Of a stretch of DNA of 21,569 bases, positions 6,879 to 14,009 are shown in pieces. The notes under the pieces are model-generated. The model saw only the letters and a list, made by a program, of their open reading frames with translations. It was not told where the DNA came from and did not search any database. The stretch comes from CAZBJJ01 sp964492245 (GTDB lineage: Bacteria; Spirochaetota; Spirochaetia; Treponematales; Breznakiellaceae). The translations under genes were made by a program, and so were the position numbers. Position 1 is the first letter of the stretch. The number at the start of each line of letters is the position of its first letter. Location of the stretch: positions 1 to 21,569 of the forward strand of contig CAZBJJ010000034.1 in the NCBI GenBank assembly GCA_964492245.1, in the 5' to 3' direction.

Positions 6879-8411
6879 TTAAAAATTGCCATTAAAATCT
6901 TTTGGGGCAATTACTGGCCTAAAACCCACAAGGGGGGAGCAGGTTTCCGGATATAGGGCGGCTCTTTCCAGGTATTTTTGGCCATCATGTTGTTCTTTTT
7001 GATGTCGAAGTTTCCAAGCATTGCCTTTTAAGACTTTTAGTGGGCTGTCTATCATTTGTATCAATTTTGGATCGGCAAAAAGCTGGGGAAAATGGGCCCA
7101 GGGGTCTTCGCACCACTGAAAGCGTTCGTCAAAAAGGCCGGTGAGCCCAAGTTCGCCAGCCTGGCGAGCAAAGGCCTCCCACTCTTTTTCGTAGGGCAGA
7201 CGGACGGTGTAAGCGGCAAGGCTGGCTGGAAGCTGTTTTTGCAGCCAGGCACAATAGGCCTTAGCGGCATGCCAGGAGATACTAAACTGCGAGCTCCCAA
7301 TAATGGGCAGGCCTTCGAAGTTTTGCAGATATTGCCCATCTGTAAGGTTATTTTGAACCAGGCTTTTAAGTTCTTGGGGCGACCAGCTGGGGTTCTCCTG
7401 TAAAAATTTGTTCCAGTCTTCGGTGGAGACAAGGTCCTTGGCAATATAGATAGGTCTGTCGGCGCCACCGGAGGTGTCGGCGCCACTGAAGGTGGCGATA
7501 CCACCTTCGGGGATGATTGGAAAAATAAGGGGCACAAAGTTTAAATCGGCCAGGCCAATGCCCCTCTCTCCAGCTTTAAGGGCTTTAGGCGGATTGCAGG
7601 GCTGCACCGCATTTTTATACCATTGGGACTGCTGTAAGAGCTCGGTGTAGTTGGCAGGTACAAGGGCTTCGAGGAGCTCGGCCGAGGCGGGCCGCGAAGA
7701 TGCCCAGCCAACTATTTCCTGCATATTTGCAAGAATGCTCAGGGGCGAGACAATGGCGCCAGAATTGCCGGCAATAAAATGGGCGCGCAGGAGGTCGCGA
7801 CCCTGGGCGGGCCAGCGGGCAAAGCGGGCAGCCACATACAGCAGCTCCCTATAATTTGTGGCCTCCCTGTCGATATAGGGGCCAAGGCGCCATGCCGCCT
7901 CGGACAGCAGAAGGGGCAGCTGCCAGAGCTTATCGGGCATGCCGGCCAGGCTCCATGCAGCAAATTCGCTGGCAGCCTGGGCAAGGGCAGCAGTGGGGTC
8001 CTGGACATGTAATTGAAGCGTTATGGTCTTGTTTGGCCGGCGCAGAGAGCGGGCGAATAGGGTGGTATCGCCATCAATATAAAGAGAAGCTGCCTCGAAG
8101 CCGGGAATAACTGCGGTAATCTGGTGCTCCCCCTGGGGGACAAAGACGGTACAGGGGCTCTGCCCAATGTAGACATCGTCGATGCGAATAGCCGCCCCCG
8201 CGGGTTCCGTTACAAAGGCCAGCTTGCTCCCCGGTCTGCGCACAGAGGGGTAGATGCATATGAAAAAAACGAGGGCCATAACAATAAGGGCATAAAAAAT
8301 AGTTAAATACTGGCCAGGGGCTAGCCCAAGGAATGGGCGAAGGTGCACAGTATCGGTCTGAGTATCAATTGTGGGAGATTTAGATGTTTTTCCTACCCTA
8401 TTAGATGGCAT
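6879..8411 (-). CDS. Membrane-anchored PEGA-domain protein with degenerate FGE/SUMF1-like domain
   Basis: A 510-residue protein with a cytoplasmic N-terminus of about 35 residues and one hydrophobic helix (about 37-57). A PEGA-like segment follows (about 66-130: VTEPAGAAIRIDDVYIGQSP, then a VPQGEHQITA stretch), then a helical middle and a C-terminal formylglycine-generating-enzyme-like domain from about residue 295. That domain keeps the scaffold pieces ISWHAAKAYCAWL, VRLPYEKEWEAFAR, FQWCEDPW, VLKGNAWK and GFRPV. I see neither the Cys pair of true FGE nor the EgtB-type iron histidines, so a structural or binding role is more likely than catalysis. The frame is open up to a TTG at 8432, but that stretch contains the -10 box of a consensus promoter, so ATG 8411 is chosen. 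It heads the operon containing smpB and the biotin transporter. Confidence 0.8.
   Translation of the reverse strand: MPSNRVGKTSKSPTIDTQTDTVHLRPFLGLAPGQYLTIFYALIVMALVFFICIYPSVRRPGSKLAFVTEPAGAAIRIDDVYIGQSPCTVFVPQGEHQITAVIPGFEAASLYIDGDTTLFARSLRRPNKTITLQLHVQDPTAALAQAASEFAAWSLAGMPDKLWQLPLLLSEAAWRLGPYIDREATNYRELLYVAARFARWPAQGRDLLRAHFIAGNSGAIVSPLSILANMQEIVGWASSRPASAELLEALVPANYTELLQQSQWYKNAVQPCNPPKALKAGERGIGLADLNFVPLIFPIIPEGGIATFSGADTSGGADRPIYIAKDLVSTEDWNKFLQENPSWSPQELKSLVQNNLTDGQYLQNFEGLPIIGSSQFSISWHAAKAYCAWLQKQLPASLAAYTVRLPYEKEWEAFARQAGELGLTGLFDERFQWCEDPWAHFPQLFADPKLIQMIDSPLKVLKGNAWKLRHQKEQHDGQKYLERAALYPETCSPLVGFRPVIAPKDFNGNF
7457..7492. repeat. Two copies of an 18-bp tandem repeat inside the PEGA/FGE gene
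   Basis: The 18 bases at 7457-7474 recur at 7475-7492 with mismatches confined to a CCG/TGA-like difference near the end of the unit. The repeat keeps frame and encodes the repeated Gly-Ala-Asp stretch (SGADTS then GGADRP) at the start of the FGE-like domain. Confidence 0.75.
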
Positions 8412-8417
8412 AGGCGC

Positions 8418-8446
8418 ATTATAGGTAGGCAATAAACCCTTGTCAA
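8418..8446 (-). promoter_or_regulatory. Consensus sigma70 promoter of PEGA/FGE-smpB-bioY operon, predicted leaderless
   Basis: On the minus strand, TTGACA (8446-8441), a 17-base spacer and TATAAT (8423-8418) match the sigma70 consensus perfectly. Six bases (GCGCCT) then lead to the ATG at 8411, so the predicted transcript starts at the A of the ATG and leaves no room for an SD. Confidence 0.8.
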
Positions 8447-8468
8447 CGCAAGCTCTTCATGCTAGCTT
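8440..8468 (+). promoter_or_regulatory. Possible lepB1 promoter with extended -10
   Basis: TTGTCA (8440-8445), 17 bases, then TAGCTT (8463-8468) preceded by TGC, giving an extended -10. The -10 itself is weak (three of six). Seven bases separate it from ATG 8476, and no SD is visible. Its -35 occupies the same bases as the -35 of the divergent operon. Confidence 0.45.
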
Positions 8469-8475
8469 TTGTCAA

Positions 8476-9441
8476 ATGAAAGAACAGAATGCCTTCTTTT
8501 TACAGGTACAGCGGAGGACCGAAGCCTTTCTCTCGTGGAGCAAACGCAGAAATAGAATTAAGCGCGAAAAGCAGAAGGCTAAGCACCCCCTTGTCGATTG
8601 GCTAGAGGCCTTTTTGTGGGCTGCCGGCTATGTGCTTTTGTTAAATCAGTATCTTTTTCAGGCCTATGTTATTCCCTCAGGTTCGATGATCGATACTCTT
8701 TTAATACAGGACCGTATTTTTGTAAATAAATTGATATATGGCCCAGAGCTCTTGCCGGGTGTTTTAAAATTTGGCAGTCCAATAAAAGTAGGGCGGGAAG
8801 ATGTTATTATTTTTGAAAACCCCGACTATGAATCGAGGGGCACCCTCTTCGATATTGCCCAGCGGGTCATTTTCATGCTCACCTTTTCCCTGGTAAACAT
8901 AGACCGCGACAAACTTACTGGCGAGCCCCTACCGCATCTGCTTATTAAAAGAGCTGTGGCCATGGGGGGGGATACTGTGCGCTTTGTAGATGGGGAATTG
9001 TATATTCGCTTTGCTGGCGAGGATCGCTGGGTGGCGGAGCGGGAGCATATACAGAAGAGGGGCTTTAAACACAATTTAAACCGGCTTTTACATGAAGAGG
9101 ACTATATTGATATGCGCCAGTTTGCCCATACCGAAACCTTGGCGGAGCTGGGAATTTCGGGGCGCTCTACGCGCAGTTTAAAAAATTATGATCCGCTGGC
9201 CTATTATCAACAAAAATTCGAGACAGCAATTGCGATGTTGCCCCAGGATGAGTCCCTGCGCAATCGGGTCCAACGAATGCGTTTGGGCACCTATATTGGC
9301 GAAAACATGGTTCTGCCCCTGGGCGATAACCGAGATAATTCCCACGACGGGCGGTATTTTGGCCCCATTCGGCAGGATAAGGTCTTGGGGCGAGCCCTTT
9401 TAAAATTCTGGCCCCTATATCGGATAGGAGGAATTCGCTAA
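8476..9441 (+). CDS. lepB: Signal peptidase I, catalytically complete copy
   Basis: A 321-residue type I signal peptidase. A basic N-terminus precedes a single membrane anchor (about 42-60). The catalytic serine is Ser70 in PSGSM, the general-base lysine is Lys158 in LIKRAVAMGGD, and the conserved GDNRDNSHDGR block spans 283-293. It cleaves signal peptides at the outer face of the inner membrane. About 60 residues between the lysine block and the GDN block are extra compared with short forms. The frame is open back to TTG 8440, but that TTG looks like a -35 box, so I start at ATG 8476. The stop overlaps the start of the second signal peptidase gene by one base (TAATG). Confidence 0.93.
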   Translation: MKEQNAFFLQVQRRTEAFLSWSKRRNRIKREKQKAKHPLVDWLEAFLWAAGYVLLLNQYLFQAYVIPSGSMIDTLLIQDRIFVNKLIYGPELLPGVLKFGSPIKVGREDVIIFENPDYESRGTLFDIAQRVIFMLTFSLVNIDRDKLTGEPLPHLLIKRAVAMGGDTVRFVDGELYIRFAGEDRWVAEREHIQKRGFKHNLNRLLHEEDYIDMRQFAHTETLAELGISGRSTRSLKNYDPLAYYQQKFETAIAMLPQDESLRNRVQRMRLGTYIGENMVLPLGDNRDNSHDGRYFGPIRQDKVLGRALLKFWPLYRIGGIR

Positions 9442-10163
9442 TGTTGAGCAAATGGCGACAGTATTCCTATGCCGCACAGAAAAAACAAAAACACCGCATA
9501 CTGGGCTTTGTTTTCTGGTTGCTGACTGTTTTAATCTGTTTTTCCTTAATTTCATCCTATCTTGTTTTTACGGTCGAAGTAAAAAACGAGAGTATGAGCC
9601 CCCTGTTGCTGCCCAAAGACCGCGTGGCAGTGACCACCCTGGCATGGAGCCCCTTGGGGCGTCTGATTTTTAAGGGCAGGGCCCAGGTTTCCCGCGGCGA
9701 GCTACTGCTTATACGGCAACGGAATGAGGAGGCCTCCCTAGCCTTACGGGTCTTCGATGCCCCGCTGCGGTTTTTTTCTGGCCAGCATGTGGCTATCAAT
9801 TCGCTGAATTCTCGTTTTACCATTCGCCGGCTTATTGGCCTGCCCCAAGACAGCGTATATATGGAAAACTTTGTATATCATATTAAAAAACATGGCGAGT
9901 CCTGGCATCTGACCGAGTTTGAACAGAGCACCGTGGCCTACGATATAGACATTCCGCCCATTCCTGCAGACTGGGGCGCAGAATTTCCCCTTTCCTCTGC
10001 AATGGGGGAAAGGCTACTTGGCCAGAACGAGGTCTTTGTTGGCGCCGATATGCGCAGTGGCCCTGGCGATTCTCGGGTTTGGCAGCCCATTGAGTTGGAC
10101 GATATTGGGGGCAAGGTGTTTTTTAGGTACTGGCCCCTTAGCCGCTTTGGCTTTGTACGCTAG
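9441..10163 (+). CDS. Second signal peptidase I homologue, catalytic Lys replaced by Arg
   Basis: A 240-residue protein of the S26 signal peptidase fold. It has a membrane anchor (about 20-45), and Ser51 in NESMSP matches the catalytic serine. The block corresponding to LIKR of the first copy reads FTIRRLIGLPQD, so the general-base lysine is Arg129 (codon CGC). The last conserved block is also altered: GADMRSGPGDSR at 201-212 against the usual GDNRDNSxDSR. It therefore may be inactive or may act as a partner of the upstream enzyme. A strong SD (AGGAGG) lies within the end of the first gene. hemW follows after 11 bases. Confidence 0.85.
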   Translation: MLSKWRQYSYAAQKKQKHRILGFVFWLLTVLICFSLISSYLVFTVEVKNESMSPLLLPKDRVAVTTLAWSPLGRLIFKGRAQVSRGELLLIRQRNEEASLALRVFDAPLRFFSGQHVAINSLNSRFTIRRLIGLPQDSVYMENFVYHIKKHGESWHLTEFEQSTVAYDIDIPPIPADWGAEFPLSSAMGERLLGQNEVFVGADMRSGPGDSRVWQPIELDDIGGKVFFRYWPLSRFGFVR

Positions 10164-10174
10164 TTTTTATATTG

Positions 10175-11398
10175 ATGGATACAGATCTCGCTGTTCTAAC
10201 CGAGGATTTTTATAACAGGCCCTCTCTCTATGTGCATGTCCCCTTTTGTGCCAAGCGCTGCAGATATTGCGATTTTTGCTCCACGGCGATTTCTAAAAAT
10301 TCTGAGCTTTTAAACACCTATCTCCGGCGGGCTTTAGAAGACTTTTCCCATCTTGCCCCGGTAAGTAAGGGGCCCTTGGCCCTGTCCACTGTTTTTATAG
10401 GAGGGGGAACTCCTTCGCTGTTGGGAGCAGGGCGTCTGGGAAGGCTTTTAAATACTATTTTATCCGAAGCCCAGGGCCTTAAAGAAATTACGGTAGAGGT
10501 GAATCCCGAATCGCTGGATATAGAGCTTTTGAACTCTTTTGCGCAGAGCTTGCAATTGGCGCAGGCAGGGGGAAGGGCGGGCGAGGATCTGCGTTTTAGA
10601 ATTAGTCTTGGGGTTCAAAGCTTACACGGGCAGTTGCGCCAAAACATTGGGCGAATAGGCGGGGCGGATATGGTTTTACAGGCCCTGGATATGTGCAGGG
10701 CCTTCCCACAGTTTGAGCTTTCGGTAGATATAATGGCTGGCCTGCCGGGCCAAAATGTAAAAAATGTATTGGATGATATTGATGTTTTGTTAAACAAAAA
10801 TCTTAGCCATCTCTCGCTGTATTCGCTTATTTTAGAAGAGGGCAGCGAGCTCTTTAAAATGGTGCAAAGGGGCCAGTTGGCCCTGCCCGACGAGGATGTC
10901 GTTGCTGAACAGCTGTTCGAGGGGGCGAAGGCCCTCGAGGTCGGCGGTCTAGCCAGGTACGAGATTGCCAATTACGCACGAGCGGGCAGGCAATGTCTGC
11001 ACAATCTGCGCTACTGGCATATGGCCAGTTGGTATGCCATTGGGCCCTCGGCCAGCGCCTCTTTTTTTAATCGGCGCGGACCTGAACTGTGGCGCAGTAC
11101 GGTGGATACTGATATTGCCTCTTGGCTAAAAGGGCCGGCAGAGATGAGCGAAGAGAAGGTGGAGGGCTGGGCTGCCGAGTTTGAGTTTTTGATGATGGGC
11201 TTTCGCCTGGTCTCGGGCCCCAATGCGGATGAATTTTCTCGGCGCTTTGGGCGCAGCATCGAAATGGCCATTCCCCAAAGCCTTAAAAAATGGCGGGAAA
11301 AAAATTTAGCCCGCCCAGATATTCCGGCACTAAATGTGCAGGGGCTAATGTTTTTAAATGCCTTTCTCTGCGACTGTTTAAAAGAGCTGGACGCCTAG
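10175..11398 (+). CDS. hemW: Radical SAM protein HemW (coproporphyrinogen oxidase-like heme chaperone)
   Basis: A 407-residue protein. The radical-SAM cluster motif CX3CX2C is at Cys25, Cys29 and Cys32 (VPFCAKRCRYCDF), followed by the glycine-rich GGGTPS motif and EVNPES. The HNLRYW block typical of HemW-type members of the HemN family is present. HemW binds and transfers heme rather than oxidising coproporphyrinogen. With no heme-synthesis genes in view, its partner here is unknown. ATG 10175 is preceded directly by an in-frame TTG, and no SD is visible. Its stop overlaps the convergent hrpA stop. Confidence 0.88.
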   Translation: MDTDLAVLTEDFYNRPSLYVHVPFCAKRCRYCDFCSTAISKNSELLNTYLRRALEDFSHLAPVSKGPLALSTVFIGGGTPSLLGAGRLGRLLNTILSEAQGLKEITVEVNPESLDIELLNSFAQSLQLAQAGGRAGEDLRFRISLGVQSLHGQLRQNIGRIGGADMVLQALDMCRAFPQFELSVDIMAGLPGQNVKNVLDDIDVLLNKNLSHLSLYSLILEEGSELFKMVQRGQLALPDEDVVAEQLFEGAKALEVGGLARYEIANYARAGRQCLHNLRYWHMASWYAIGPSASASFFNRRGPELWRSTVDTDIASWLKGPAEMSEEKVEGWAAEFEFLMMGFRLVSGPNADEFSRRFGRSIEMAIPQSLKKWREKNLARPDIPALNVQGLMFLNAFLCDCLKELDA

Positions 11399-13908
11399 GT
11401 GCGCAGGCTCTCGTTCAGGCGGCGCAAGGTTTGGTTTATTATTGTGCGGTTCTCTTTCTCTAGGCCCTCTGGCAAATCGTCGATAAGGCCTTCTATGCTG
11501 GAGATGCTCTCGTTTAGGGCTGTATGAAAGCCCCGCGAGCATTTAAACCAGTAATTACCTGCGCCATCGCCAAAGAGGCAGATAAAGCCAAGATCCTGTT
11601 TGCCCTTTCGCCAGAGGGCCGGTTGCAGGATATTGGGAAATTCTTTTAAAAGGGCTGCGGTGTGGGTGCGGCTATTAAAGTTTTTGCGCGACCAGCTGCG
11701 CCTTGCCGCCCCATCAATTAAAAGCCGAGGCGCCTGTTCCAGAATTAAGGAGAGCTTTTCGCCAGAGAAAAGCCTGAAGGCCCCATCAATTAAAATCTCT
11801 CCCTGAAGGTCCCTGTACAGCGAAAGCCCCTCCTGGGGCAGCTCCTCGCTATTGCGCAGTAGGCGCGAAAGGCCAGGCCAGGGCAGGAGTACGATTTTTT
11901 TACCCTTTCGCTTGATAATTTCGAAGACCTCGTTGCCAATTTTTATCTTGTTGGTAAAGTCTCGAAGGGCAGGCGATTTTTGCTGCCGCTCTTTTTTATT
12001 TTCGCTGCTACTAGGGGCGACCAAGCCCTTGAATAGGGCGGGGCTAATGCGGGCCAGGGAGCTTTTTCGCAGGGGCGAGACCGACATGGCATACATTCTG
12101 CTGGTACGCACAATTTCGCCAGCCACAATATACTGGGGCGTTTCGCGGAACATCAGGGAGCCTGGGTGAATAAAAATTGAATCGGCTGTCAGGCTACGGT
12201 ACATTTCGCGCCCCTCGCGCACACAGACAAACTGAATAAGGCCACGGGCCACGCAGCAAAGATAGTCTTCGGTGCTTCCGCCCGAGAGAATGGGCAGGCC
12301 CATATCCGAGACAATCTGTTGGAGCTGCTCTTTTATATTGACAATTTCGTGTAGGGTGCGTTCGTCCAGGTAATTGCGCTGGCAATAGCGCTTGGTATCC
12401 TTGGTGCTGGTGAACTGTTTGAACATATTTAGGTGCGAGACAAAGTCGCCGGCCCCATCGCGAAAGCCGTGGTGGGCGCGGCGGGCCTCCATTTCTTCGC
12501 CAGGGGGCAGGAGGTAGGGGCTTTGGGTCGACAAAAAAGCAGCTGCAATAATGGTCTCTTCTACCAATTGCGGATAGCGCATTATCGCCTCGACAATAAT
12601 GCGCGACTGGCGCGGAATTAAGGGAAAGCGGGCCAACATTTTTCCAATGGTGGAAAGGCTGCGGTCGTCTTCTAGGGCGTCGAGGAGGTTTAAGGTTTCG
12701 ATTCCTCCTAAAAGCCCCGCTCGATTGGGCTTGGAGATAAAATCGAAGTCTTCAAAATTGGTCATGCCCAATTCGCTCATGCGCAGGACCACCTCGGAGA
12801 GGTCGGTGCGGTATATTTCTTCGGTGGTAAAAAGGTCGCGCCCTTCGTAATTGCGTCGGCTGTACAGTCGGTAGCACCAGCCCTCTTGGGTGCGTCCGGC
12901 CCGGCCTCTGCGCTGGTTGCAGGAGGCCTTGGAGATTTCCACCTCGACAAGGCTGGAGGTATAGGTGCGGGGGTTGTAATAATTTAATTTGGCCAGGCCG
13001 GAGTCGATAACACTGGTAATGCCGTTTATGGTAACCGAGGTTTCGGCAATATTGGTAGAAACCACCACCTTGGTGCGATTCCATGGCACTTTTTCGAAGA
13101 CCCGGTCCTGCTCCTCCTTGCCAAGGCGGCCGTAAAGGGGTATACATTGAATGGATCTTGCGACAGAACTGGCATGGAGCCTTGCAATGCAATCTTTTAT
13201 GGCCTTTTCGCCCGGTAGAAATATCAATATATCCCCTGGGCGTTTTTCATCGAGGATGCGGGAGACTATTTCTTCGATTTTAATTAAAATAGCCTCGAGA
13301 CCGGAGCGGCTGGTGCTGGAGGTTTCTAGGGATGGGGGGTCGTAAACAAGGCTCACCGGATAGGTGATTGCGTCAATTTTTACAATGGGGCACTGTCCAA
13401 AATACTCGCTGAAAATTTGAGTGTTGATGGTGGCCGAGGAGACGATTACCTTAAAGTCTTTGCGCTCGCTCAGAATTCTTTTAAGCAGGCCCAGGATAAA
13501 GTCTATATTCAGGCTGCGTTCGTGGGCTTCGTCGACAACGATGAGCGAATACTTCGAAAGCCAGGGGTCCAGCTTCATTTCCTGCAGGAGGATGCCGTCG
13601 GTCATTATTTTTATGGCGGTGCGCTCGTCGGTGTGGTCTTCGAAGCGCATTTTGTAGCCAACTAGGTTGGGTATTTGCGTATTTCTTTGCTTCGCGATAT
13701 ACTCACTTACCGAAACTGCGGCGATGCGCCGAGGTTGGGTTATGCCAATTGTGCCAGCTTTGGAGTAGCCGGCATCGTGAAGGATTAAGGGCAACTGGGT
13801 GGTCTTGCCGGAACCCGTGGGGCTCTCTACGACAATGGCTTGGTGCTCTTTTAGGGCGGACAATATTTTTTCCCGATGTCTGTAGACGGGAAGTTCTTCA
13901 GGTTTCAT
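11395..13908 (-). CDS. hrpA: DEAH-box RNA helicase, HrpA-type
   Basis: An 837-residue DEAH-box helicase. Walker A TGSGKT is at 31-36, DEAH at 126-129, SSAT at 157-160 and QRRGRAGR at 332-339, followed by the winged-helix/ratchet region and an OB-fold-like C-terminal half. It is shorter than enterobacterial HrpA and close to the length I recall for the spirochaete Borrelia HrpA, which affects RNA and gene expression. HrpB is the main alternative. The ATG at 13908 is preceded by a promoter-like sequence ending 8 bases away. The gene is alone on its strand, converging on hemW and divergent from ppdK. Confidence 0.85.
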   Translation of the reverse strand: MKPEELPVYRHREKILSALKEHQAIVVESPTGSGKTTQLPLILHDAGYSKAGTIGITQPRRIAAVSVSEYIAKQRNTQIPNLVGYKMRFEDHTDERTAIKIMTDGILLQEMKLDPWLSKYSLIVVDEAHERSLNIDFILGLLKRILSERKDFKVIVSSATINTQIFSEYFGQCPIVKIDAITYPVSLVYDPPSLETSSTSRSGLEAILIKIEEIVSRILDEKRPGDILIFLPGEKAIKDCIARLHASSVARSIQCIPLYGRLGKEEQDRVFEKVPWNRTKVVVSTNIAETSVTINGITSVIDSGLAKLNYYNPRTYTSSLVEVEISKASCNQRRGRAGRTQEGWCYRLYSRRNYEGRDLFTTEEIYRTDLSEVVLRMSELGMTNFEDFDFISKPNRAGLLGGIETLNLLDALEDDRSLSTIGKMLARFPLIPRQSRIIVEAIMRYPQLVEETIIAAAFLSTQSPYLLPPGEEMEARRAHHGFRDGAGDFVSHLNMFKQFTSTKDTKRYCQRNYLDERTLHEIVNIKEQLQQIVSDMGLPILSGGSTEDYLCCVARGLIQFVCVREGREMYRSLTADSIFIHPGSLMFRETPQYIVAGEIVRTSRMYAMSVSPLRKSSLARISPALFKGLVAPSSSENKKERQQKSPALRDFTNKIKIGNEVFEIIKRKGKKIVLLPWPGLSRLLRNSEELPQEGLSLYRDLQGEILIDGAFRLFSGEKLSLILEQAPRLLIDGAARRSWSRKNFNSRTHTAALLKEFPNILQPALWRKGKQDLGFICLFGDGAGNYWFKCSRGFHTALNESISSIEGLIDDLPEGLEKENRTIINQTLRRLNESLRT

Positions 13909-13916
13909 TAGCCTCT

Positions 13917-13945
13917 ACTATAGTGGGCTCGTGGCTGTGGGGCAA
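13917..13945 (-). promoter_or_regulatory. hrpA promoter, nearly leaderless
   Basis: On the minus strand, TTGCCC (13945-13940), 17 bases, then TATAGT (13922-13917). Eight bases (AGAGGCTA) separate the -10 from ATG 13908, so the expected 5' leader is 0-2 bases. The AGAGG could look like an SD but would lie upstream of the expected start site. Confidence 0.6.
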
Positions 13946-13951
13946 TGCCCC
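13939..13951. promoter_or_regulatory. 13-bp perfect palindrome between hrpA and ppdK
   Basis: GGGGCAATGCCCC reads the same on both strands apart from its central base. It covers the hrpA -35 hexamer and lies just upstream of a ppdK extended -10, so it could be an operator or activator site. The binding protein is unknown. Confidence 0.4.
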
Positions 13952-13963
13952 GCACTGGATTTT

Positions 13964-13972
13964 TGGTAAATT
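13964..13972 (+). promoter_or_regulatory. Possible ppdK extended -10
   Basis: TGGTAAATT fits a TG-N-TANNNT extended -10, with no good -35 at the proper distance. It would give a leader of about 30 bases carrying the ppdK SD. Confidence 0.35.
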
Positions 13973-14009
13973 TCCCGAAAGGGGACAACATATTGGAGGT
14001 CTAATTTAG

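Noticed and set aside
8412..8432. TTG start extending the PEGA/FGE protein by 7 residues
   Set aside because: The stretch contains a perfect -10 box; ATG 8411 has the right spacing for a transcript start.
10138..10173. Promoter-like TTAGCC-17-TAGTTT or TATATT before hemW
   Set aside because: Hexamers match only half the consensus or lie too close to the ATG; hemW is more simply cotranscribed with lepB2.
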